From Symsagittifera roscoffensis (lineage: Eukaryota > Xenacoelomorpha > Acoela > Convolutidae): a DNA stretch of 64,000 nt. The position numbers were made by a program, and so were the translations under genes. The first letter of the stretch is position 1; each line of letters begins with the position of its first letter. The stretch lies in NCBI RefSeq assembly GCF_963678635.1, contig NC_087071.1:47598889-47662888 (forward strand), in the 5' to 3' direction. This document shows, piece after piece, positions 46,983 through 58,207 of this stretch. The notes below the pieces were generated by a model, which did no database searches, had not been told where the DNA came from, and saw only the letters and a program-made list of their open reading frames with translations.

Positions 46983-47516
46983 GCTGGGGACACGGGGGTC
47001 TCGAGTTGGGCGTGAGGGAGGAATCTTGAGTTAGGTACTGGGGTGCGGCACAGGTAAAAGGATCTTAAGACGCGATTGGCATGACAATTGAATTTTAGAA
47101 GAATTAACGGTGCTAAAACATAAAATGAATCTGCATGCTTTTAAGGAAATTCCAGTTGAATTGTTTTAAGTGAAATGAGAATGATAAGATTTTAACCATA
47201 CTGGTAAAAGAGGGATTTCTAGGTTAGGAACATGACATGTTAAGTCTTAATATGGTTTCTGTTTTCAGATCAAGTTTGAAAAACAAAGTTGAAAATCCAA
47301 CTATACTCAAGCGAGAGACAGAAAGAGAAATCTTGATTGAACTCGCGATAATCGACACCTACAGCAAGTATTTGCAAGGGAACTTTTCTAGAGAATTCTT
47401 GAGTTGGGTAGTACTTGAGTCGGCAAGGTAATTCTTGAGCTGGTTAATACTTGAGTCGGTAAGGTAATTCCTGAGCTGGTTAATACATACTTGAATACAT
47501 CCCGAAGTCACAGAGA
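46983..47516 (+). other. Interval between gag-pol and ORF2 of element B
   Basis: 534 bases, non-coding. Contains the acceptor-like site (AG at 47267-47268) and ~36-bp imperfect tandem repeats (47395-47495; ATTCTTGAGCTGGTTAATAC words). The first ~410 bases match element A. Confidence 0.8.
47253..47268 (+). promoter_or_regulatory. Candidate 3' splice acceptor upstream of ORF2 (element B)
   Basis: TGGTTTCTGTTTTCAG followed by ATC, 248 bases before the ORF2 Met. Conserved in A; similar in C. A spliced mRNA would allow expression of ORF2 downstream of gag-pol. Confidence 0.5.
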
Positions 47517-49787
47517 ATGGCAGACAGATTCTGGAAATCCATGCCCGCGGCCCTGAAGAAGCCTACTCTCGATGAGCTGTACAGATGCCTGAGGGACCTG
47601 GATTATACCCAAATAGACGAGAGAATGGCGGTAATGCTGAATGCCATCCTCCAGTTGGAAGACCAGGGTGAATGCAGGGAGTCTGCGACGGAGGCTGTCT
47701 TGATGGTCGGCTACACCACCGAGGGAATATCAAATCAGGAACAGACCTGATGGTTGTCTTGGAATGTGGATGGGGGAGTAAGGGGCTTTGACTTGGCAAG
47801 GAATCCTGGCCTGAGTAACAACACCGAATATGGCGCAGGGGAATTCCCACTACCAACTAGGCCAACAGCAAGATCTACAGGCCAGAGCTCGAGTAAGGTG
47901 CCATCGATGACGCGAGCACAACAGACGACTGAGGCATATCCGGATCTTGGTGTTCTAAAGAAAGAGCTCGAGAAGACGCAGAAGGAAAAGAACAAGGCGA
48001 ACCTGGATCGGGATCAGGCAAAGCTGGATCGGGAGACGGTTCAGCTGGAAAGGGATCAGGCGGTCAACGAACGAGATCAGACTCTGAGGTTGCTTGAGAT
48101 GCTAAAGGCTGAACATCAGCAGGAACTAAGGGTGCGGGAGAATGCCGCGAATTGTGAACAACTGAAGTCGGAGTTGGAGAGAATAGAACAACGACAACGC
48201 GAACTTGACGCACAGAAGGGAGCCAGGCCAAAGGAGCGAGTGGTTACCATCTCGAGGCCAGAGTCACGCATGGAAGTGGATGAAGCCCCCAGGGCAAGAG
48301 GACGGTTCAACCTTGACCGCGAGGCCCGAGAACACATGAGTGAAGGGTTGGAAGTCTGGATACCGAACGAAGCAACGTCCTCCTTGCGTAGCTTAGAGAC
48401 GCAACCCATGCGCCCACTGATGGATGTGGTACTGCCGGGATATACCCCAACCTCGACCTCGAGTGACAGTCAGGTGAACGGCGGCTCATCGCGTCTGAAG
48501 GAGCTGGGCGAGAAATTGAGGCAGAGAAGTCGTGAAAGTTCGGCGAGACCGGAGCTTCCCCCAACTTGGAGGGAACAGCCGGTCAGGAGCGTCGTGATCT
48601 CGAGTTATAAGAAAAACACGGAGAAGAGGTACCACAGGCACAATCGGTTGGATTGGAATGCGGAACAGAAAGCCAGGAGGGACTGCTTTCATGATGCAGC
48701 CTGGGTGGAATATCTTGCGCCACCCCGTGTGCCAGAAGGCGCGGTCCACCTAATCATAGGGGACAGCCTGATGCGGGTGTTGACCCGGATCCAATCGCAC
48801 TGGCAGACAGGAATCTTGAGTTTCGCTGGAGCTGCCACGCCACAGATGTTGGCAACGCTTGAGATGCTAGGGATGACTAAAGTGTACACAGTGACCCTGA
48901 TGATCGGGACGAACGATGTATCAAGGGGAGAAGCGAGGAAAATAACGAGGCTGCATGACAAGATGAGCTGCCTTCTTGAGGAGCTGAGGATCCAGATGGA
49001 CCCCATCCTGTTGACAGTATGTACTGTCCCTTATAGCAAGAAGTTCGATCAGCACGCCTTGGAAATGAACGAGAAGGTGCGGAACCTAAACAGGGTGATC
49101 CGAGAAATCCACCGGAAAAGTATGCTCCCCGTCGGACTGTTGGACGTGGCGGAGCGCATGGAGCAAGCGGGATTCCCTGAGGACACATCCAATGATGGAA
49201 TCCATTTCGATAGACCGAGGGGAGCAGAGTGGCTGAATGACGTCTTTCAAGGACACTTAAATACGCTAGAGGCGGATCTGCTAGAGACAGCCCAATTCAC
49301 ATTAGGGCCACCTCCGAACCCACCATTCCTCGCCTCGAGGGCCTTGTCTGGTCGCTTGGGACCGAGGGTCGACACTAGAGACAGCTCGAGCAGCAACCAG
49401 GCCAGATTGCAGAGTGCCACGCCAATGGAGTCTGAGGAGGTGACGTCATCAACGCCTCCAGGCTCGGCAATATCCTCAGTGGTAGTGGCAGAGAGCAAGC
49501 GGGAAAAGAGGCCTATGGAGACCGCTCGCCTGAGATATCCAGAGAAGAAAAAAGGACTGGACCTAGAGGGTTTGGAATGCAGGCGAGAATTGGCGGAGAC
49601 TCTGGGTATTGAACGAGTGTCGCACGAAGACTTGAGCAGACATCATTGCGTGGACTGGTTGAAAGCTCATGAGGCGCACTTCTCGAGAGCAAAACTGATG
49701 GAGACCGCGGACCTGACCGGAATTCCCACGAAAGCGATCATGGGACCCATCAACCATAGACCTCTCAATTCGTGTATGCGGTCTTGA
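47517..49787 (+). pseudogene. ORF2 part 1 of element B: N-terminal domain, coiled coil and SGNH/GDSL hydrolase
   Basis: Met at 47517 (MADRFWK) aligns with the start of C ORF2. One in-frame TGA at 47748 splits it; the remaining 677 codons (47754-49787) are open. They contain a Glu/Lys/Gln-rich coiled coil (about residues 60-150 of the 677), a linker, and an SGNH hydrolase domain at about 325-510: IIGDSLMR (Ser338), a FAGAATP Gly block, MIGTNDVS (385-388), and DGIHFD with Asp481 and His484. All four diagnostic blocks are present, so the domain looks catalytically competent. SGNH enzymes hydrolyse esters; the substrate here is unknown. A Ser/Thr-rich linker follows. Confidence 0.82.
48720..49270 (+). 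other. SGNH/GDSL hydrolase domain within ORF2 of element B
   Basis: GDS codons at 48759-48767, GTND at 48906-48917, Asp at 49194-49196 and His at 49203-49205. The order and spacing fit small SGNH esterases. An SGNH esterase is known in ORF1 of CR1-type non-LTR elements; its presence in an LTR element's post-pol polyprotein is notable. Confidence 0.85.
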
Positions 49788-51466
49788 TTCTAATAGCAGA
49801 GGGAAACGAATGGCGGATTCTAATGGCAGCCCCCAATCGGGAATTGGAGCCATCGAACCTGAGGCTCCGCAAGTCAGAATTGGCAGCGGCATGGGCGGAA
49901 ATATCTCATGCACTGAGGGGCTTTTATGGATTGGCCAACATCTTGATCGTATTGGATGAGGTGCTTTTGCTAGAGATATCGAACTTTGCCAGGCAACTCA
50001 AGTTCAGCCCAGTCATCGGGGACGATCACCCGGCGATAAACCAATTGACGGCCAGCTTGTGGTTTCGGAGCATGGAGGTGAAGATCACAAATTCCACCGG
50101 CAAGTCTAGAGGTCCGAGCAACGAGAGAAAAAATGTGGCCGACACGAAGAAACAATTAGAGTCGATGAAATATCGCCTGACGCAAGAGAATGGCTGGTGG
50201 CCATTTTTGACACCAAGGCTAGAGAACGCCACGAATAAGACGAGGGGGGAAGCACCACCCCTCGTGAAACATGTCTGGAGTTTTCTGGAGAAACAACTGA
50301 AGCTGGCCGAAGGAAGAGACATGACGGTGGCTAGATTTGTCTCGGCCGCCAATGAAGTGACGATTGGAGGGTTCTGGAGAGAGCACGCCGAGGGTGAGCT
50401 GCGGACTAGAAGGGATCATGAGATTCTTAAGTTCTTGAGTCCTTGCTGGGGGAAAGAATTCATGGCAGGAATGTTCGGCACCACAGCGACTATCTTTGGA
50501 ACCTTCGTGCAGGAGATACTGGGCATGCCCATCATACTGCTCTTGGCTTTATATCTGGTCTACCCCAGATACTTGTTCAACATGGGCCCAGCGTACATGT
50601 TTAGTCGAGGAGTAGAGACACTTCGGGTTGATGGGTATCTGGCACTAGTACTCTTGACCCATGGGGAATTGGTGTCGTTTCATCGATTGATGGAATATGG
50701 GGAGCCCCTGTCAATGGGGAAAGTCCACTCGAGTATCGAAACCTACTCCTACAAGTGTGCCGCGGGGTTGAAGGCGTTGTTAGTGCAATACCTCATGATG
50801 CAGAATCGGCACATGATGGGTGAAGATAAGAACCCAACATCGAGAGAAGAATGGGAGAAGATGAATGGAGGGATCCCTCTGTTGACGGACCTGTGCCTGG
50901 CAATGAGGTCGGACCCGATGGGGATAATCCGGGGTCTAGAGGAGGTGGTAACCTGCATTTACGGTCCAGCAGTGACGTACGCATTCCCAGATCCCCTGGT
51001 AACAACGTATCGTTACTCTGTGACGCACTTGAGTCTTATCAGCGTACTGGATGGGACGGTGCTGAGGGCACAAATGAGCAATACGGTACTCTTTGGAAAA
51101 GTGAAAGATGCCGAGCTGATAGTGTACAACTTCAGGGGCCAGATGCAATGTAGAATGGGAGGCAAGCGAGAGGGCCCCATCGAAACATATCCCAAGTTCT
51201 GGAACTTGAACCCGCTGACAGCAGACGGACGAGAGATCTTGAGGATTCCTGCTTGGAAGGAAAGCTTTGCACTGGTCAAGAGGGAGCTGGAGGCCATAAT
51301 GGAGAAAGAAATCCTGCCAGCCGCCATGCCTGAGTTCCCGATAGTCAGAAGGATGACCTTGGGAATGAACAGTCCCTTGGTAGTTCCATCCATAATGGCG
51401 AGGATGACAACCGAGGAAATGCAGAAATACTTCACTGATGGCTGGGACCCCCTGTTCATGGGCTAA
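49772..51466 (+). pseudogene. ORF2 part 2 of element B: unknown conserved region, 564 codons
   Basis: Open from 49772 to a TAA at 51464, one frame off from part 1. Element C is continuous across the corresponding join, so the frame change is probably a lesion rather than a gene boundary. No known family recognised. Visible features: WAEISHAL, a hydrophobic helix IILLLALYLVYP (about residues 254-270) that might be a membrane segment or a buried helix, GIPLLTDLCLAMRSDP, YGPAVTYAFP, PKFWNLNP and RRMTLGM. C conserves the same words. Confidence 0.7.
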
Positions 51467-52195
51467 ACGGCGGCGGTCTACTTCCACACTAGCGAGGCGA
51501 AGATAAATTCGTGGACGACGCAAGCGAAAAAGATGAGAGGCTCGCAGCCCCCCGGATATGAGGTGCGAAAGGTCTTGAGAGCTCCTGAGCAGGAGGGACT
51601 TGAGAACATGCTACCAATATGGGATGATGGCAAGATGATCATGATGGAGGGGCACGTTGCATTGGTGGACGACATGAAATTCGCAACAAGAAAGTATAGG
51701 GCACCCTATGGCTTAGAACAGGTGGAAATGAGACAGGAGGGAAAAGAACTAGATGCAGCAGGTCAACTGCACGTGGCCCTGACGGAGTACAAGAGATTGG
51801 ACCCGGCGACACCATCACCACTGTCAGTGGATACACCTGGAGACAAAAGGAGTGGACCCGTGGAGGACCGGTTCAAAAGAATTCTCGAGAGAAGGAGAAA
51901 TGAGTCAGAAGCAGAGAGTATGGATGAAACTCTCAGTGAAGCCGGTGAGGACATGGAAGTGGGGAATACGCCTGAACCAAGACCATCAGGGGAGGAGCTC
52001 ACCACTCAAGAGCTGTTGAAAGACTTGAGCGAGGAGAATTGGGCAGATACTGCCACTCCACCTCTGACCCCGTCCCCCCGGAAGAATCTGGAATTGCCAT
52101 TGGCAAGCGAGACCTCCAATATGGGGATGATACTCTTGAGCTCGGAGGAAAGGGAAAAGAATACTTTCGAAGAAAATAGGGACATGTTCCTGTGA
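51467..52195 (+). pseudogene. ORF2 part 3 of element B: acidic linker region
   Basis: Same frame as part 2, after the TAA at 51464; open to a TGA at 52193. Glu-, Pro- and Ser-rich, with LSEAGEDMEVG; probably a flexible linker. C has a comparable Asp/Glu-rich segment. No domain recognised. Confidence 0.6.
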
Positions 52196-53239
52196 TCTCT
52201 GAAGGACGATGCTTGGCAGGAGTTCTTGAAGGAATTCAATCAAGAAGTGGGCAGCGAGACGACGCTGGACAAATTCAAGGAGGAACTGTGGGACACAGTT
52301 GTGAAGTTTGGAGAACCGCTTCTGATAGGAACGGGCCTGGATGAGAGGGCGAGAAAAGAGCTGCTGAACAAGCTGATAGAGCTGAGGAATTCACGATCGA
52401 GGACTAGAGAAGAAAAATTTGAAGACAGCTCTACTCTGAAACAAAAAACTGTAGATAAAATAGTTGATGATATAAAAGGGGATAAGGTTGGGACTAGTAA
52501 TATGATTAAAAGTACTAATATCCTTAAGGCTCGAGCAGGGGGGAGGCAAGAGTTGGAAGGGTTGGAGGTAGACAGAGAGGTTGAATCAGTGATGATAACC
52601 ACAACACCCTCAAGCAGAGATGTGAAGACTCGCAAGAGGAAGAGAGAAGTAGAGGGATTGGGTAGTCCTTCAGTGGATGCTGTCTCGGAAGGAAACTTGA
52701 GAGAGACGGCGCCCATGGTTTTGGCTCGATGCAAGACGGCGGCATACAAGAGCAACACGGAGCTCAGAAGACCACTCGAAGTAGAGAGGGAAATAGAGGC
52801 TTCCACCAGTTCGACATCGGAGGAAGACTTCAAGCCCCAGAAGATAAACGTGAAGAGAGGTTCAACGAGCGGACAGACATGGGAAGTGGATGTCGGCAAG
52901 CAATGGGTCTCGAAGGGACACCAGGCCACGGGGAACCAAGTGACGAGTGATCCACTGGAGAGGAACAAGACAAGTAACACCTCCCGGACATGGTGGGTGG
53001 CCCTCGAGACATTGAAGGAAATGGAAGACTGCTTGAAGAAGTTGGACAGTGGAGTAGCTCGCAAACGACGCAATTGGGCCACCCAGCAAAAGGCTGAGGT
53101 TAACAAGATAGAAATGGCAAATCAGCTGAAGAGGTCCTGGCAGAACTTGTTGAAGGATCATTTTGAAGAGGCAATGAGGACACCCTCGTCAGCACCGCCA
53201 TTGATGGCGAATCCCTTTTTAGAACCGCAGGACAATTGA
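52196..53239 (+). pseudogene. ORF2 part 4 of element B: charged region
   Basis: Still in the same frame. The first ~70 codons (AWQEFLKEFNQEVG) align with an open part of C (EEEWERYQSEFERKTG). Then Lys/Arg/Ser/Thr-rich low complexity (RDVKTRKRKREVEG, a possible nuclear localisation signal) and a helical, Lys-rich end. TGA at 53237 overlaps ATG of the next frame (TTGATG). Confidence 0.6.
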
Positions 53240-54438
53240 TGTTCACCTGGAGTCTGGTGGGAATAGAGTTGGAGACACTGACCTCGTATGACAGGTTGAA
53301 ATTGGGAAGCAAGAAGCTAGATGTGTATTAAGCACTGATGCAACACGTGGTCAGGGATAATTCAGGCTTGAGCCTGGCTAGAAGGAAGGATGCCACATGT
53401 TTCTTGAGATGGATAATGTCAATGATGTCTGACAGCACCATCTTGGCGTGCCACCAAAGAGCAAGCGGAAGTAAAACCGTGGAAAAAAGAGTCTCAACGA
53501 TCATCTTAAACGTATATCAGAGTACTGGAATAGAAAAGGAAGATGGTTCCAGACTAACCCTAGAGAACCACAGAAAACTAGACGAGGTACGGAGGTTTTA
53601 TAATAAGAAGTTCGAAGAAGAACATGATGTTCACCGTAATCTGACCTCGTCAGAGCAGTACTCGAGACTCAGCGAGAAGGGGGAATACCAATACGCGTCG
53701 GGAGTGATGGGAATAGCCTACAACCCCTTCTTAGACTCAGAAACTGGAGGCGCTCATAGGAATCACGAGGTAGCGGAGCTGCTGAAATTTTGGACAGGAA
53801 AAACAGTGGAAATAGACGCGGTGGAGAAAGAGAGGCCGAGCCTGGGCCTGATTCTTGAGAAAACACCGGAGGTGGTGAGCATACCGCGCTCGAACAAGAG
53901 AGTTGAAGTGAATATGGGTGATGGCAATGGCTTGTTGATCACGAACTTGGGAGTGGTATGGAAGTTACTAAGACCCTCCTGGTGCCCACATCCCCACGCG
54001 AGTCTGATCGAGGAAACCCCCGAGCGGGTGAGGCTAGCACCAACGGAGGATGAAGATTTGGCAAAGTTGAGTGTGGTGCACAAACTAATCTCACCTCAGA
54101 TGCAGGAGTCAGGCGAAAAGACGAACCAACTCGGGTCAGCAAAGAAGATGGAGCCGGGTAGCTGTCTGGATTCGACGTGTGGGAACGGAGAGCACACCTG
54201 CGATGGACGATCATGTGACAGGATACTGTCCTTTCAAAAAGAAGATCTGGTTACTTGGTTTGAAGACATCACGGAAAGGGAGAAAAGTGAAGTGCAGATA
54301 GTTGGGGAGTGTTACGCGAGAACTACGGTGAATGTAAGGACAGCTCTCGGATTCTTCTCGAGAATGTGTAGTCTGCAGTCACTGGAGAGGCTAGAGTCTG
54401 AACAACATTTAATGACTGCGTTGAGCGTAGAATCATAG
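53239..54438 (+). pseudogene. ORF2 part 5 of element B: unknown region with Cys/His cluster
   Basis: Continues one frame away, with a TAA at 53329 and a TAG at 54436. Conserved with C: ARRKDATCFLRW, SWCPHPHASLI, and a cluster C...C...GEHTCDGRSC near 54165-54215. Its C counterpart is C...GHVCDSEHC, a possible metal site. No family recognised. Confidence 0.65.
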
Positions 54439-55748
54439 CCTGGGGTGTTGCAGGTGACTCAAAAACACATCCGGAGCTGGAAGGTTTGTCTCGAGGCGGA
54501 AATGGGGTTTCCCATGAGCGAAGTTTATGGCCTGCCATTGAACGCAAAATCCCTGATAGGGTCAATGATGGCCAATTTGTGCGAAAGCCACTACCCACTG
54601 CACATGGCGATGGTGGAAGCATCCAGCCAGAGAGTATTGGTGACAAGGCCTTCTCAGTGCCGAAGTGCGTGAGGTTGGCTCGGATATCGCATCACTCGCA
54701 CAAGTTATTGAGGAAAACCAGAGGGACAGTACCGAAAGAGTTGAGAGATGACTTGAGTGAAATCTGGGGAGAAGAGCTTTTGAAGTTGGAAAGTGAGAAT
54801 ACAAGCGATCACGAGAGACAAAACGTGATCGGAAAACCTGTGGGGGGTGCTCCAAACATGGAAGAGAACGACACGATGCATAAGAAACTGATGGAGCTTG
54901 AGCCTCTCTTGGAAGCCTCGGGGGAGCGTAACCTCAGGAGCATTGAGATCACCCATGGAGAATGCCCATGCCACTGTTTGGCACAAACGGTGTGGTATCC
55001 AGATCACAAGAACCTTTGCCTGGTGTGGGATATGGAAGAAATTGGGTCGATCGGACTACCGGATCACCGGCAGAAGGTGACGCTCTTAGTAGTGAGTACG
55101 ATGCTGGCTCTGAGATGGATAGAGGAGAATATAACGAAGTATCGGGAGGCGGAGACGCCAACGGCTGAATCAATATATGCGATAGACTACAGCAGGAGAC
55201 TCGAGTTGTTTGAGACTGCGTGCAAAGTATTCGCCATACCAACGGAAGTCAGACACGTATGGAGCCGCTTGAGGTACTTTCCATGGTTTCGAGCGACACT
55301 GACGTCTTGGTTATACATGACAACGAAAAATCACATGAGAAAGCATCAAAAGGAGTATCGACAGTTCCAGGCCGAGATTGGGCCGGAAGCTTTCAAGAGA
55401 CTCCTGTTAACCCATCGAAATGCGATCACGACAGGATGGAAGAGAGTGGGTAAAATGTCTAGAGACAATACCAAAGCGAGGGAATCGATACTAGAGGAAG
55501 ACTTGGCGAAGAACGTGAGCTTGAGCCTGCACAACTCCTTTTGTTTGAACCGGGAATCTAGGGTGAAGGCACTAACCAACCAGGCAAAGAGGTTGCAGGA
55601 GCAAAGGGAATGGATGCGATCCTATGAACAGCTGAAGGCTTGGGAGGAGATCGTGATTAGCTCCGATGATGAAGAAGAACTGTTGAGACAGTTTGCCGTA
55701 TCTAGTACTTCAGGGTGCGGCACCTCTAAGGCGAAGAGTGCGAGATGA
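54439..55748 (+). pseudogene. ORF2 part 6 of element B: C-terminal region
   Basis: Begins in the part 5 frame (to ~54640) and changes frame before KCVRLARISHHS. It then stays open for ~365 codons to the natural end at 55746-55748. The Met at 54486 of the second frame is not a real start, because C aligns across the shift. Features: GECPCHCLAQTVW Cys-rich turn, WFRATLTSWLYM hydrophobic stretch, many basic residues, and an acidic SSDDEEEL near the end. The last ~160 codons recur at 59253-59742. Confidence 0.7.
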
Positions 55749-56176
55749 GCGGATGGTTCGAATGGATCTTGAGTCTTGAGAGGGAAAGGGGGCTTGAGTG
55801 TGGATCCGGGAGAAACCTGGGTTCACGAAAAAGAAATTTTAACGAATCAGATATTGTTATTAATATGCTATATCTATTATATAAATCAAAATGCTGCATG
55901 ACAATTTCCTAATTGAATGGGACAAAAGAAATTTTAAATAACTGGCTTGAAAAGCGAGAATTCAAGGGTGCAGGTGTGTGCATATTTTGATTGCTGTTTA
56001 GCGATAGTGGGAAAATTTTACATGGCCGTGAATTTTGGGGTGTAGATAACCTTAAGTCTGCTGCAAACTTCTGTAAATGACCACTGACACTGTACCTTGA
56101 GCAACACTCGGTTTTCTGGGACTCACTGGCAGACGACAGCACGCGATGAGGACATCGATCTTGAGTCCGGGGAGTA
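55749..56176 (+). other. 3' tail of element B
   Basis: Non-coding, 428 bases, between ORF2 and the 3' LTR. Nearly identical to 59743-60170. Ends with a polypurine-like tract. Confidence 0.85.
56167..56176 (+). promoter_or_regulatory. Polypurine-like tract before 3' LTR, element B
   Basis: CCGGGGAGTA directly in front of the LTR TGTG; identical at 60161-60170. Short for a PPT, and placement is the main support. Confidence 0.5.
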
Positions 56177-56490
56177 TGTGCCAGTCGGTCATATTTGGAA
56201 GTTTGACCTTGGTAAAAGCAAGAGCACTTGATTTTGGAGTGAAATTTAATTTTTCAAAAATTCGAATGGAGCCTGTCATGCACGATGTTTTCGCGATAAC
56301 TGAAAACCGAAACAGAGAAATCAGAACGATCGAGTAACAATCGCGGGAAAGTTGCTAGATAAAACAGTGGGAAATTGCTATTCGCAATTTCTGTCACAAT
56401 AAAACAAGAGTAGAGCTGTCCCATCTGAAACAGAGACAAGGGCCTATTTTTCTTAAGCCTCATGTGTGACTACAGTAGACGAATGTTACA
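56177..56490 (+). repeat. 3' LTR of element B, internally deleted
   Basis: 314 bp. Both termini are intact, but the part equal to 35125-35714 of the 5' LTR (590 bp, including the AATAAA) is missing, with an AGGG-like microhomology at the joint. Confidence 0.9.
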
Positions 56491-57084
56491 ACCTCATTAA
56501 CTTTCCTAGCCACAGAGTTTCTTAGTTTTAATATCGAAGAGGACCGCATAAATAACTGATTATACTTGGTGAGTAACGTTAAATTAATTTTAACGGGTGC
56601 GTGGCCGTGCCACGTCCCAACTTTTCATCAGGAAGAGCGAAAAGAAGTTTTATGGCAAGATGACGTAAGTTGTCAGAAAAGAAATTTTATCTAGGACACT
56701 CCTCATGGGGCAAATTTTGTGAAAATATTGAAAATTAGTAGCATGTAGTATGATGCCATTTGTGACACGTAGTGAGTTGAGGTGGAGTAGTTAAATTTAT
56801 TTTTCTAATGCGATTTGTAAAGTTGAAAATAGAGAACTGGAACACTACTTGACGATAACCCGGTGATATGCGATCAATAGCAACATTGATGGAACTGCCC
56901 GGGCCGTATGTGCCATTCTGCCAGACTGCACAGCTCAACCTTCCGGCGAAACACGAGAAAACGATTAAAAGCCTTAGCGACGAAAAAGTGCCGCGAAGGA
57001 GGGTAGAAAAATTCTAGAAGTTTCAATTTTCAAAATTTCGATTTTTGAACGAATATTTCTCAGAGTAGCTAGAAAGATGAAAGG
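56491..57084. other. Flanking sequence, nothing recognised
   Basis: 594 bases after element B. AT-rich, only short chance ORFs, no similarity to the elements seen. Confidence 0.6.
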
Positions 57085-58135
57085 GTCCTGGGTTGAATTT
57101 AATTAACACGAAATTCGTTTTCAGATAATGAGAAGCTAGGAGTTGGAGAAAAGGGTTGATCCATCTTCGATGGGGATGATGATTTTTATCTACTGAACAA
57201 AAACCAATAGTAATATAACATATAAGTAGTAGCCCTGTTTTTAGTAGTGACCTCGTGGTGTGGGGATACAGAGTCAGCCATGAGCTCACTATTTTTGCAT
57301 ATAATTAAGTTAATTAGAGCGTACTGATCGAAGCCGGAAACAGTAATGTTTTTTTTGTCGACCCGATGTTAGAAAGACAACCAAAAGAACTGGCTTTGGC
57401 AGAGACGGTGAAAAGCATGTAGAGCTCTGTTTAGACTCTGGCCAGTCTTTTTAGAACCTAGCTCTATTTTCCGTCAATATGTACTTCCGGGCGAACCTTA
57501 CACATATAAGACATCAGTGGATTTAACATAGAACTGTCAACAAAAACATAATAAAATAGGATGTTCGAGCCGTGTTTTTAGCAGCAATCACGTAGTCTGA
57601 GGGTCCGAGACCAAGCTATGTGGTTGTGTTCGCATGAATACCAAAGCTGATCAAAAGTCGTTTGACTGATGGCCTGAAAAGAGTAACTTTTTACTTAGCC
57701 CTAAACAGACCAGAAATCAACTGGCTAGGTCGAGACGGTAAAAAACGAGTACAATTAAGGTAACTGACGCCTGCCAGTCGTTAATAGGGACTTGGAGCAT
57801 CATACCGGGAGGGTTGATAGTTTTGACGAATTAGTGGCGTTATTTGAACGCCCAGTCGAATCGGGAAGGGTTTGTTTTGAACTTTTATTCTTTCGCACAC
57901 ACTGAAACGGCGAAATCAGAACAACAGAATTCGTAGAGAACAACAGTAGTCGCAGTGACAACAACAACGAAAAAACGACAGAAGATTGAAATTGTAGTTA
58001 GAAATTGTCAGAAACCATTCCGAGTTGTAACGATTGTGCCGCTACAATCGTTACCGAGCAGTTCACAAGAAACAGAAAGGGTGTTGGGACGACGTGTCCA
58101 GCCTTCCGGAAAGAAATAACAGTAAAATTTCTCCG
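57085..58135. repeat. 1.05-kb direct repeat, copy 1
   Basis: From GTCCTGGGTTGAATTTAATT to AATAACAGTAA. Near-identical to 58208-59249, with 72 bases between. Contains the perfect hairpin GTAACGATTGT/ACAATCGTTAC near its end. Only short ORFs; no function recognised. Confidence 0.92.
58027..58054. repeat. Perfect 11-bp inverted repeat with 6-base loop
   Basis: GTAACGATTGT, loop GCCGCT, ACAATCGTTAC. Repeated in copy 2 at 59151-59178. Confidence 0.9.
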
Positions 58136-58207
58136 GATTCAAGAATTCGGAAGGTTCTCGGGATTGGAACTTAAACTGTTTTATACAAACTTTTATCTTC
58201 CCGGAGT

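Larger units (their letters stand above)
34861..56490 (+). mobile_element. Element B: complete 21.6-kb LTR retrotransposon with two giant coding regions
   Basis: Bounded by LTRs in the same orientation (34861-35764 and 56177-56490) and flanked by ACC on both sides (34858-34860, 56491-56493). Order: LTR, PBS, leader, gag-pol, interval with acceptor-like site, ORF2, polypurine-like tract, LTR. The two LTRs share variants absent from the other LTRs, but differ at about 8 of 264 aligned bases and by a 590-bp deletion. Both coding regions carry several lesions, so B is not autonomous. Confidence 0.93.

Noticed and set aside
47748-54438. Programmed stop readthrough or a variant genetic code in ORF2
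   Set aside because: Stops are a mix of TAA, TAG and TGA, are not shared with element C, and occur with frameshifts; Gag-Pol of A uses the standard code.
47517-55748. ORF2 as a retroviral env gene
   Set aside because: No signal peptide, no cleavage-site/fusion-peptide arrangement and only one convincing hydrophobic stretch in the middle; the length and SGNH domain do not fit env.
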